A program made the translations under genes and the position numbers. The notes under the pieces were generated by a model, which saw nothing but the letters and a program-made list of their open reading frames with translations, was not told the origin of the DNA and did not search any database. Shown here one piece after another: positions 26,097 through 33,746 of a stretch of 36,675 bases of DNA. Origin of the DNA: Psittacicella hinzii (GTDB lineage Bacteria > Pseudomonadota > Gammaproteobacteria > Enterobacterales > Psittacicellaceae); the NCBI RefSeq assembly GCF_003585935.1, contig NZ_NRJG01000060.1:1-36675 (forward strand), in the 5' to 3' direction. The first letter of the stretch is position 1. Each line of letters opens with the position of its first letter.

Positions 26097-28307
26097 ATGT
26101 TTAAATTCACTTCACCTCTCACAAATAACAACCAAGAAGATTCTGTAGCTTCTCAAGGTTCTACGGGGTCTACAGATACAACTGCTACAAATGATCCAAA
26201 AGCTACAACTATAGGTGCAAGATCTTATAGTACAGCACAAGATAAAGATTCGATTTTAGGAGATGCTACTAACGCGAAAAAAGATGCCAAGAGTTCTGCA
26301 GAATCTATCAGTTCTAAATCTGGAGTAGGTAGTAAATCTAAGGAGAATAATAACAGTGGTAAAGATAGTGCCAATAAGAGTAAAGAGTTTCCTGCTCTAA
26401 CTTGGTATCACAAGCTTGCTAACCTTGCCGTGCAAAGCTTAGAACTAATTATTACTCCAGCTTTACAAGAAAAGTTACGTACTCGTTATGCACACGAAGA
26501 TGTAACAATACACTGGCGTCCGAACTATGAACTTATGCAGGTCAAACTGTGGTTATGTTTAGCGTGGGGGTACTTAATCTTAGGTGTGAGTTTAAGTATT
26601 GGAGGGCTGTTCTTTGCGGTATTGGCTAATAGTGGTTTAAGTAAGAGTTGTTTGTTGCTCTGGCTAATGAGTATGCTTTTAGCCTTAATTTCCTATCCTC
26701 AAGCCTTACAGAATCGTTATTGGTTAGATTTACGTTATCAACGTAAACTGCTGATTTTCAATTCACAGACGCTACAATCCCAACTAGTGCCACAAAAATG
26801 GTGGTTAGGTAAAGGCTTTTACTGGGATAGTAAACATACGTTCCGTCAACAAGCAATCCAACAACAATTTAAAATGGCACAACATCCTGCTTATAGCCAA
26901 ACTACAACTAAAATGGGATCATCTTGGTTACACACTCTAGATAATGGTGAGCAAAACATCTACTTAGATTGTGAGCATACTAATGGGCATATGTTAATTG
27001 TTGGCACTACAGGATCTGGGAAAACAAGGGCTTTTGATCTGCTAATTCAACAGGCAATTATGCGTCAAGAAAGTGTAATCATTATTGACCCTAAAGGAGA
27101 TCATGATTTACGAGAAAAAGCTTTAGCTACTGCTCATAAGCTTGGAATGGCTGATCGCTTTTTAGCTTTTAGTCCTGCTTTTGCACAACAGAGCATTGCC
27201 TTAGATTTATTGGGTAACTATGCTAAAACTTCCGATCTAGCACAACGGATTATTTCTTTAATGCCCAATTCGGCTAATGCTGGTCCATTTAGAGCAGTTT
27301 CGTATAAAGCAGTACTAACAATCATTGAAGCTCTGCAAGCTTTACATAAAAAGATTACGCTCTTGCGGATCTATTTATGTGTAACTATTGGTTTAAAGGA
27401 TCTATTAGTTGAGTTACTCATTGACGTTTGTCAACGTCACCAATTAGATGACATCTTGCAAGTAGTGTCTAATCCTGCTATGGATACACGAGCTTTTAAC
27501 GTAGTTTTACGTACCTATGTTAAAGACTATCATCCACAAATCCAAGAAGAAGCCTTACTTAATCTTATTGAGCTCTACAAACATGATTCTACGCACTTAA
27601 CGAAAATGCTTGCGACCTTATTACCTGGTTTACAAGTACTGGCAACACCTCCGATGAACGAACTGATTACTCCAGAACTAGAGCAAGCCCATAATCGAGT
27701 ACTCTTTAATCTACAGAGTTTAACTACAACCAATTACATTCTCTACGTAGGCTTAGATAGTTTATCTGACGCTACTTTATCTGGAAATATCGGGAGTTTA
27801 TTACTTTCAGATCTTGCAGCCTTAGCCGGAACTATCTATAACTATAAAGATATTAAAAAGCCGTTAAATATCTTTGTGGATGAGGCTGGAGAGGTCGTAA
27901 ACGATGCCTTTATTCAGATTCTGAATAAAGGGAGAGGTGCAGGGTTACGTTGCTTTACCGCAACGCAAACAATTGCCGACTTTAATGTACGTACAGGAGA
28001 TCGTGAGAAAACTCGCCAAATGTTAGGTAACTTTAATAACTGGTTAGCTTTAAGAACAACCGACTTTGAAACACAAAAGTACCTTGCTGAATCTTTACGA
28101 CGCACTCGTATTCAAGTAAAACAAGGTAATTACGCAAACAAAGATGCTTTTACTAATAACTCCTTTAGTGAATCCCTTAATGTTGAGAATACACCTTTAG
28201 TAACTCCAGATATTCTTGCTGAATTACCAAACTTTGAGTATATAGCTCGCGTTGCTGGAGGACAAATTATTAAAGGTAGATTACCGATTGTAAGTTTGGA
28301 CGAGTAG
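26097..28307 (+). CDS. traD: TraD, conjugative coupling ATPase of SXT/TOL type
   Basis: TraD is the hexameric inner-membrane ATPase that links the relaxosome to the secretion channel. Walker A is GTTGSGKTRA (about residues 302-311). Walker B is FVDEAGE with D595/E596, followed by an ATQT segment (about 621-624) typical of the VirD4/TraD family. Two membrane segments lie at about 152-178 and 184-204. SLMPNSANAGPFRA and the LRRTRIQVKQG region fit the SXT/TOL subfamily by my reading. The first 95 residues are a Ser/Thr/Lys-rich linker. The start codon is coupled to the upstream 838-aa gene through TAAGGAGG. At 736 aa it is slightly longer than SXT TraD, mostly because of the linker. Confidence 0.93.
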   Translation: MFKFTSPLTNNNQEDSVASQGSTGSTDTTATNDPKATTIGARSYSTAQDKDSILGDATNAKKDAKSSAESISSKSGVGSKSKENNNSGKDSANKSKEFPALTWYHKLANLAVQSLELIITPALQEKLRTRYAHEDVTIHWRPNYELMQVKLWLCLAWGYLILGVSLSIGGLFFAVLANSGLSKSCLLLWLMSMLLALISYPQALQNRYWLDLRYQRKLLIFNSQTLQSQLVPQKWWLGKGFYWDSKHTFRQQAIQQQFKMAQHPAYSQTTTKMGSSWLHTLDNGEQNIYLDCEHTNGHMLIVGTTGSGKTRAFDLLIQQAIMRQESVIIIDPKGDHDLREKALATAHKLGMADRFLAFSPAFAQQSIALDLLGNYAKTSDLAQRIISLMPNSANAGPFRAVSYKAVLTIIEALQALHKKITLLRIYLCVTIGLKDLLVELLIDVCQRHQLDDILQVVSNPAMDTRAFNVVLRTYVKDYHPQIQEEALLNLIELYKHDSTHLTKMLATLLPGLQVLATPPMNELITPELEQAHNRVLFNLQSLTTTNYILYVGLDSLSDATLSGNIGSLLLSDLAALAGTIYNYKDIKKPLNIFVDEAGEVVNDAFIQILNKGRGAGLRCFTATQTIADFNVRTGDREKTRQMLGNFNNWLALRTTDFETQKYLAESLRRTRIQVKQGNYANKDAFTNNSFSESLNVENTPLVTPDILAELPNFEYIARVAGGQIIKGRLPIVSLDE

Positions 28308-28360
28308 AGTTACCTTTACTCAAACTAACCTCAAACTAACAGTAAAGCAATTTTGGAGAG

Positions 28361-28406
28361 AAGTAGAAATAAATAGAAAGAAGTAGAAATGAATAGAAAG
28401 AAGTTG
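28361..28406 (+). repeat. 20-bp direct repeat upstream of the 229-aa gene
   Basis: Units at 28361-28380 and 28381-28400 differ by one base (AAGTAGAAATRAATAGAAAG); a third partial unit runs into the ribosome-binding site GAGAGGAG at 28406-28413. Confidence 0.7.
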
Positions 28407-28425
28407 AGAGGAGTAAAGATCTACA

Positions 28426-29115
28426 ATGCGTTATTTTTATCAGTTTATTTTTATTTTGTGTTTAGGAGCAGTATTAGTATTGCTGATCTATGGTTTTCTG
28501 GGTATAGATCGAGGAAGATTGGTCGGGGCTATAGTACATTTTTCTGGCTATAGCGCTAATGCAAATACTGCAGGACAGCACTTACAACAGCTTGTAAGTT
28601 TAGGAGTAGTTAGTGTCCCGGATAATTGGCAAGCATGGTTAGCAGCTGGTGGCTATACTTGGCAAGAGATTTCTCAACAAGTAACAAGCGAACAATCTCT
28701 ACCTGCTCTAACTCAACAAGTAATGCACACTACCGGAGCACGTCTTAATGCAGAGAATTTGCAAGACTTTATGTTGAGTTTGCATTTTTATTTCTGGTTA
28801 CTTAAGTTAAGATTTACTTATTTAGTACCACATTTAGTGTTGTTAGTACCTATGGTAGTGGCTTTATGGTATAGCTTGCGTTGTTATCGGCATATCGGTG
28901 AACATAACTTACGTTATGTTTCCCCGCTACGCAAACAAATTAGCTTGTACACGTGGGGGATTAGTACTTGGTTGGTAATGGTATTACTAGCTTTACCGTT
29001 ACATTTACCTTTAGGATTAGTGACTTTAGGGATTTGTTTAATGTTACTTAGTGCTTATGATCTACGTAAAATTGTTCAAGTTTCACGTAAAACCACGACT
29101 ATCACACCTGTTTAA
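28426..29115 (+). CDS. Membrane protein downstream of traD, resembling the DUF4400 / PFL_4697 group
   Basis: A 229-aa integral membrane protein with hydrophobic segments near residues 5-27, 128-150 and 175-215. Integrative conjugative elements with SXT- or PFGI-type traD usually have a membrane protein of about 200-250 aa directly after traD (DUF4400-containing, also called TraJ in SXT). Shared features here are an N-terminal span, a long loop, a central span, a short R-Y-x-SP motif (LRYVSPLRKQ) and two C-terminal spans. The role in that family is thought to be linked to coupling, but the mechanism is not established. GAGAGGAG lies 12 nt before ATG 28426, somewhat far. It is the last transfer gene I can see. 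Confidence 0.6.
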   Translation: MRYFYQFIFILCLGAVLVLLIYGFLGIDRGRLVGAIVHFSGYSANANTAGQHLQQLVSLGVVSVPDNWQAWLAAGGYTWQEISQQVTSEQSLPALTQQVMHTTGARLNAENLQDFMLSLHFYFWLLKLRFTYLVPHLVLLVPMVVALWYSLRCYRHIGEHNLRYVSPLRKQISLYTWGISTWLVMVLLALPLHLPLGLVTLGICLMLLSAYDLRKIVQVSRKTTTITPV

Positions 29116-29144
29116 TACACCAGTTCAATACACAGATTTAACAT

Positions 29145-29163
29145 ACCAGTTCAATGCACTGGT
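29145..29163 (+). terminator. Weak hairpin after the 229-aa gene
   Basis: ACCAGT (29145-29150) and ACTGGT (29158-29163) are followed by TTAAAAT. The stem is short and there is no real T run, so it could end the traD transcript only weakly. Confidence 0.3.
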
Positions 29164-29792
29164 TTAAAATATCAGATTCTAAATCTTACAACTTACTCTT
29201 ATTTTTTACATACGGCCTTAGATTTTTTAGATTTTTGGATAGCTTACTTTGAGAGCTGTACACCACAGATTATCCAATACAACTCATACAACACCCTATA
29301 ACCTCAATCAACTCTATATAACCTCAAATAACCCCAGCACTTAGTGAAATAAGGTTTAATTTGTAAGGACTTAGTTACGACTTAGCGTGAATGACAAGCA
29401 ATAAATTGCCTATTTAGTTGCCCTAAGTGTAGTAAATAAAATGATAGATATGCAATCTTAAAGAGTGATTTGGTTGCTAAAATCACGATTTTAAAGTTCT
29501 ATTTGTTGTTTTTAGGAAAAAACTATGTTTAGTATGTTTGTTGTGTTATATAGTTATATGGTTTTTAAGCCGTATTTGTTAAAATATAAGCTATCCTTAA
29601 TAACGTATAGTAGGTTGTAAGTTAATTACTTTGTTGAGGAAATAGGACTTTATCGCCGGTTTTTGTGTGCTTGTTTTGCAGATTTAACTTGGGATTGTCT
29701 TGGGAATTGTTTTGAGAGCAGTCTTAAAATAATCTCAAAATACTATCAAAATAGTCTCAAAAATAATTTTCAAACCGAGCCATAAACTTACA

Positions 29793-30794
29793 CTTATGTT
29801 CATGCCAAAACATAAGAGCAAGCATACCGTAAATAAAGTACTATCTAATTTTATTCTTTAACCCATAAAGGATAAGATTTTATCAGAGCTATGTATTTAG
29901 CTTTATTTTTTGTCCTCGCAAAAATTTGGGAAAAATAAAAACAGCTACTTTCGTAGAACAATACTCTACAAAAGTATTGTGTTTATGTTAAGTGTTGCTA
30001 CAACTAACCATAAAATATAAAATAAATTCGTAACACTAGTTCTTAGTTAGGACTTAATCAGAATCTTGTAAATTAAAGCATTCATCATGAAAGATTCTGA
30101 TGCATAAGCACCCGTACTAATTTATTAGTACAAGCGTATAGAGTTTATTCATGCTACTTAAAATATTTATATTTTAAGCAGCTTGCGTTCAGGTCTTTTT
30201 ACTTTCGCTATTAATAGAGGAATAACTATTTTCTGCTTTATTTTGCTGTAGAGATAGTTAATTAATATGCGATAAAAGGCAGTAAAAAGATACAACGCTG
30301 TATAGATTCTTATACCCTGGGGAATAAGGTTTATCTTCTAAGATAAGCTTTACGTGAGTAATATCACGTAAGTAGCTGTAATTTCCCGGCTAATAGGATT
30401 TTTACCTTTAGTCGTTACAGTAAACTAGAATCATCTTAGCGAGTGCAATATTTGCATATGGGTAGTTGCGTTAGCAACTAGTATTCAACTTTTATTAATT
30501 GTAAAAGTTAGTAAAAGTTATCATCTTACTTATGAACATAACTTGTCTTTACAAACATCCTTATTTAAAGACTTAATGCCAAAAAATCTTTAGATAAATA
30601 TATTTGTAAGTAGCAAGCTTTAAAAGTAAGCCATATTTATTGCCAGTAAATATGTTGTGAGATTTAGTTTTTAATAATTAACCTTAGTTAGTTGTTAAGA
30701 GCTAATGATTAACTTGCGAACTTTTTTAGCAAGCAGACAAGAACTTTCCTATGTTAAATATTGACCTCGAGGATTAAACCCTCGAGTTTTTTTT
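29793..30794 (+). ncRNA. Candidate large structured non-coding RNA, about 1 kb
   Basis: There is no credible ORF on either strand here, but perfect inverted repeats follow one another: CTTATGTT/AACATAAG (29793/29809), ACAATACT/AGTATTGT (29958/29973), ATCAGAATCTT/AAGATTCTGAT (30057/30091), GTACTAA/TTAGTAC (30114/30125), CTTAAAAT/ATTTTAAG (30157/30171), a nested set TCTTTTTACT/AGTAAAAAGA (30194/30281) enclosing CGCTATTAAT/ATTAATATGCG (30206/30261) and AACTAT/ATAGTT (30224/30254), TACGTGA/TCACGTA (30351/30364), TAGTTGC/GCAACTA (30463/30474), AACTTTTA/TAAAAGTT (30487/30502), GTCTTTA/TAAAGAC (30545/30566), CATATTTA/TAAATATG (30632/30647). It ends in a strong terminator at 30766-30794. The 5' end is a guess: I see no clear promoter. 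It does not match tmRNA, RNase P RNA, 6S RNA or group II intron signatures I know. Architecture recalls large ornate RNAs such as GOLLD or ROOL, but only in style. Confidence 0.6.
30766..30794 (+). terminator. Strong intrinsic terminator with no coding gene upstream
   Basis: CTCGAGG (30766-30772), a 7-nt loop, CCTCGAG (30780-30786), then eight T. The nearest upstream coding gene on this strand ends 1.65 kb away, so the transcript it ends is most simply the structured RNA. Confidence 0.9.
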
Positions 30795-30981
30795 ATGGCT
30801 AGATTATAGAGATATATAGTTCTCGAACTAAATCAACAGATCGTTGATTTTGCAAGTAATCGGATAAATTTTAACTTGATCCTATTGATTTTTCTCTCAT
30901 ATCCTCTAATATCTTCTCTTAAGCTTCTAAGCAAGTAAATCCTCTTTTTCCTTTCTTCCTTCTCCTTGAGACGACCTTTAT

Positions 30982-31010
30982 TTGCGTCCCCCAAAAGTGA
31001 TACAAACTAC
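30982..31010 (-). repeat. Dispersed 28-bp repeat, copy C (left arm of the hsdS inverted pair)
   Basis: Bases 30985-31004 are the exact reverse complement of TGTATCACTTTTGGGGGACG at 33439-33458. The inner side (AACTAC) matches the TAGTTTGTATC edge of copies A and B. Confidence 0.85.
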
Positions 31011-31230
31011 ATACGATAAACAACTAACGTACAAACGATAAACTTACCAACTACAACTGTAAAACGGTACGTACTACCTATAAACTCCACCAACCACAGC
31101 AGTAAAATCGTCAAAACTACAAACTAACAAGCCTCATTTCTTCTAATAGTCAGCTCTTATAAGGATTTATCGAGCAAGATTGGTAAGATTTTGCTAGCCT
31201 AGTTATCTCCTTTCAGAACGAAGATCGTAG

Positions 31231-31254
31231 TATAATCGAGATATCTCGATTATA
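31231..31254. promoter_or_regulatory. Perfect 24-bp palindrome
   Basis: The half-site TATAATCGAGAT is followed directly by its reverse complement. It lies in the gene-free stretch between copy C and hsdS. The symmetry suggests a dimeric protein site (repressor or partition/recombination protein); an RNA hairpin is less likely because there is no loop. Confidence 0.55.
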
Positions 31255-31453
31255 GTGATATAAATCGATCGTACACTCTCCTCTCGATTTAATAAATCAA
31301 ATCCCCTAAAAAAGAGGATTGCTTCAAAAACACAATCTGTAATAATTAGATGTGCATAAGTAACTAATCGTAACGCTTTCTACTATTGATATTAATAACT
31401 AACAGCTATGTATTATTTTTACTTTGAGTAATAAGTACTGATCACTAGGACTG

Positions 31454-31587
31454 CTTGATCTTCTTCAAGATAAGCTGCGCTTAGAAGTTAAATCAAGTTA
31501 TACTGCTTAATTTAGTAATACCTAAAATTGGCAATTGCTTGGAGGTTTTATTAGAGATTTCCTTGTCTTAATAAAGCACTAGCAATT
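31454..31587 (+). other. Second cluster of nested inverted repeats
   Basis: CTTGAT/ATCAAG (31454/31492) encloses AAGC-TGC-GCTT; AATTGCT/AGCAATT (31533/31581) encloses TTTATTA/TAATAAA (31547/31569). There is no terminator directly after it. It may be a small structured RNA or leader upstream of hsdS, or chance in AT-rich DNA. Apart from this and the palindrome I see nothing in 31011-31819. Confidence 0.35.
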
Positions 31588-31819
31588 TAGATTTATTAAA
31601 GGTTTGAGATAAATTATTCTAAAGATGTTTATCAAATACTTCTCTTAAATACTTCTTTCAAATACTCATTCGCAATACTTGCTGCGAGATTTAAGTTCTT
31701 TTTCTTAGTTCTTTAAGTTCTTTATTTTAGTTAGGGCACTAATCTTAGTTATAGGGCATAGTCTTAGTCATAGACTTAGTTTTATCATTTGTCCAAGGTT
31801 TAGTTTTAGTGCCTAGTAT

Positions 31820-31846
31820 AAGTACTAGTACTTAATGCTAGTACTT
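31820..31846 (+). promoter_or_regulatory. 9-bp hairpin directly upstream of hsdS
   Basis: AAGTACTAG (31820-31828) and CTAGTACTT (31838-31846) with a 9-nt loop, then a pyrimidine-rich stretch (CTTTTCCTTTTT) up to the ATG at 31867. It could act as a terminator or attenuator. There is no Shine-Dalgarno between it and the start codon. Confidence 0.45.
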
Positions 31847-32528
31847 GCTACTTTTCCTTTTTAATTATGACCAAACCACTTTCCCTTAGATTCTCTGGTT
31901 TTACGACTCCATGGCAAACTAAGCCCTTATGTAAATGGTTTACCTATGGTAAAGCTGGAGGTACACCTAAATCTTCACAAGCTGTTTATTATGCTAATGG
32001 AGAGATCCCATTTTTAAATATTGCAGATATGACTGCAGCACGTAAATATATTCAGCAAACAGAAAAACATATTACTCAAGAAGGCTTAGATAGTTGTGCT
32101 GCTTGGTTAGTACCTGCAGGAGCGATTAATTTTGCGATGTATGCATCCGTAGGTAAAATTACCATTAACCAAGTACCGGTAGCTACTTCCCAAGCTATTT
32201 TTAAATATGCAGTTTGCTGATACGGTGTTACGTGATTTTATCTATTATGATCTAAGTTTTAAAACAGCTAATCAATATTGGGATTGTTTAGTAGGAACTA
32301 ATACGCAAGCGAATCTCAACGCACAAAAAGTAAAAGCTGTAGCTATTAGCGTCCCGGAACCAGCCGAACAAAAAGCCATTGTTAAGCTCTTGCAGGCAGT
32401 TGATGAGCAACTTTTTAAGGTACAAGATCAATATCAAGCTTATCTCTCCCTTAAGGAGAAGTTATTAGAGCGAATTTTTCCACAATTTGAAGTAAATGCT
32501 CAAGAAGAGATGGGAAAAATTAAATCTG

Positions 32529-32544
32529 ATATATATATATATAT
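32529..32544 (+). repeat. (AT)8 dinucleotide tract between the hsdS halves
   Basis: With eight units the upstream frame stops at 32549-32551. With seven (or ten) units it reads through GCC TTA AAA AAT CAA into the ATG of the second half. With nine it stops a few codons into the second half in another frame. Confidence 0.9.
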
Positions 32545-32565
32545 GCCTTAAAAAATCAACATATT

Positions 32566-33138
32566 ATGCCGTTAAGGTTTAAAGGCTTTACTCAACCTTG
32601 GCAAAGAACTAAATTAGTAGATCTAGCAAGTAAAATTACGATGGGACAGTTTCCTCAATCGAGTAATTACACTACCAATCCTCAAGATTACATCTTAGTG
32701 CAAGGTAATTCGGATATAGTGGAGCAAAGAATAGTACCTCGCACTTACACTACGCAAATTACCAAACAAGCGCAAGTGGGAGATCTGATTTTTACCGTAC
32801 GAGCTCAAGTGGGAGGGATGGCGATTACTGAATATCCAGTAGTCTTAGGAAGAGGAGTTTGTGCTATAGCTAGTGAGAATAAGTTCTTGTACTATGCGTT
32901 ACAAGCTTATAAACAGCAAGGGCATTGGGAGCTATTAGCTAGTGGGACGATTTTTGCAAGTATTACTAGTTCACAGTTAAAGAATATAACTTTAGCCTAT
33001 CCAGAAGTAGAAGAACAAGAGAAAATCATTAACTTGTTTGAACAAGTTTATCAGTTAATTGCACAAACTGATCAATTAGTACATCTATATGAACAACAGA
33101 AGTTCATTCTTATGCAAGCCTTAATTGCAAAGTCATGA
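32566..33138 (+). CDS. hsdS: HsdS second half (target recognition domain 2), readable on its own
   Basis: 190 aa covering one target recognition domain followed by the C-terminal helix (EEQEKIINLFEQVYQLIAQT). It has its own ATG but no ribosome-binding site. Half-length HsdS proteins can dimerise and work in some systems, so an independent product is possible. In the joined state this ATG would be internal. Confidence 0.6.
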   Translation: MPLRFKGFTQPWQRTKLVDLASKITMGQFPQSSNYTTNPQDYILVQGNSDIVEQRIVPRTYTTQITKQAQVGDLIFTVRAQVGGMAITEYPVVLGRGVCAIASENKFLYYALQAYKQQGHWELLASGTIFASITSSQLKNITLAYPEVEEQEKIINLFEQVYQLIAQTDQLVHLYEQQKFILMQALIAKS

Positions 33139-33287
33139 TTAAGAATTAATCAGGCTATTTGCATAGTCATAATTAAAAAAGTTTGTTTGATCTCCTAAAA
33201 AAGAGTTACATATCAATGGTTTAAATTAAATAGCTTAATATAAAGGACTGAATGTAAAGAACTAAATTTCAAGAACGAAATAATTGT

Positions 33288-33318
33288 GGTTAACACTAAA
33301 GGTGTTAACCCTTTTTTT
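33288..33318 (+). terminator. Intrinsic terminator downstream of hsdS
   Basis: GGTTAACAC (33288-33296), loop TAAAG, GTGTTAACC (33302-33310), then C and seven T. It is 150 bp after the hsdS stop. The gap 33139-33746 otherwise holds copy D, a small hairpin and the probable trkA promoter. Confidence 0.9.
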
Positions 33319-33433
33319 GTTTTCTTTGTTTGTGTGTGGTTATAGTTGTGGTTGCAGTGTGTGTTTATGAGGGGTGGGGTTGGTGTATTACTTTGTTGTG
33401 ATGTGTATAGCATATACACTGTCTTATTGTATT

Positions 33434-33461
33434 TGTGGTGTATCACTTTTGGGGGACGGCT
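33434..33461 (+). repeat. Dispersed 28-bp repeat, copy D (right arm of the hsdS inverted pair)
   Basis: TGTATCACTTTTGGGGGACG at 33439-33458 followed by GCT. It is in inverted orientation to copy C, so C and D face each other around 2.4 kb containing hsdS. Confidence 0.85.
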
Positions 33462-33550
33462 TACTTATTTGACGGAGAATATCAAAATAGGAGAGAAGAC
33501 TTGCTCTTGTATTATTTTAAGCGTGCTTTAGGGGTCGCTTTGGCTTAGCT

Positions 33551-33581
33551 TTGTGAAGCTAAAGTTTATTTACGTTATAAT
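33551..33581 (+). promoter_or_regulatory. Possible sigma-70 promoter for trkA
   Basis: A perfect TATAAT at 33576-33581 is preceded by TTGTGA at 33551-33556 with 19-bp spacing, slightly long. It overlaps a small hairpin TTAGCTT/AAGCTAA (33545/33556). It is about 160 bp before the trkA start. Confidence 0.35.
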
Positions 33582-33746
33582 AGGGTTTCAAGAATACTTA
33601 ACTTTATTTAAGCTTCTTCTTAGTTTATCGACGTAAGTAGCTTAACTAAAGTTAAAGTATCTTTAATTAGGTTGGCACATTTTGTGTCATGATAAAAAAT
33701 TAAAGTATAGCTTTGAGAAGATTCTGTTAGTTTTTAGATAAATCTT

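Larger units (their letters stand above)
31867..33138 (+). pseudogene. hsdS: Orphan type I restriction specificity subunit (hsdS), split in three by a T-run shift and an (AT)8 tract
   Basis: HsdS gives type I restriction-modification enzymes their DNA target through two recognition domains. Piece 1 (31867-32220) and piece 2 (32207-32551) together make the first domain plus the spacer helix; piece 3 (32566-33138, 190 aa) is the second. Both halves start with the family pattern: LRFSGFTTPW and LRFKGFTQPW. Removing one T from the T5 run near 32196-32200 joins pieces 1 and 2 (reads AILNMQFADTVLRDFIYYDL). Going from (AT)8 to (AT)7 joins 2 and 3. Both changes together give a normal-size HsdS of 422 aa. 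No Shine-Dalgarno precedes 31867 or 32566, and no hsdM or hsdR is in the window. It may be a decaying gene, a switchable one, or a donor cassette for an hsdS elsewhere. Confidence 0.85.

Noticed and set aside
29525..29620. 31-aa hydrophobic ORF (starts MFSMFVVLYSYM)
   Set aside because: The preceding AGGAAA is a weak ribosome site, and short ORFs are expected in this AT-rich gap; not enough to call a gene.
29640..30800. tmRNA, RNase P RNA, 6S RNA or group II intron as identity of the structured region
   Set aside because: I looked for the tRNA-like ends of tmRNA, the conserved RNase P core, the long 6S rod and the intron domain V hairpin and found none. Only a covariance-model search would exclude them fully.
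29116..31866. tRNA genes, CRISPR array or oriT in the gene-free stretch
   Set aside because: No T-loop consensus or cloverleaf, no regularly spaced identical repeats, and no sequence I can match to a known oriT nick region.
33213..33531. 77-aa minus-strand ORF and 61-aa plus-strand ORF between hsdS and trkA
   Set aside because: They run through an intrinsic terminator or the dispersed repeat, and their composition is unlike protein.
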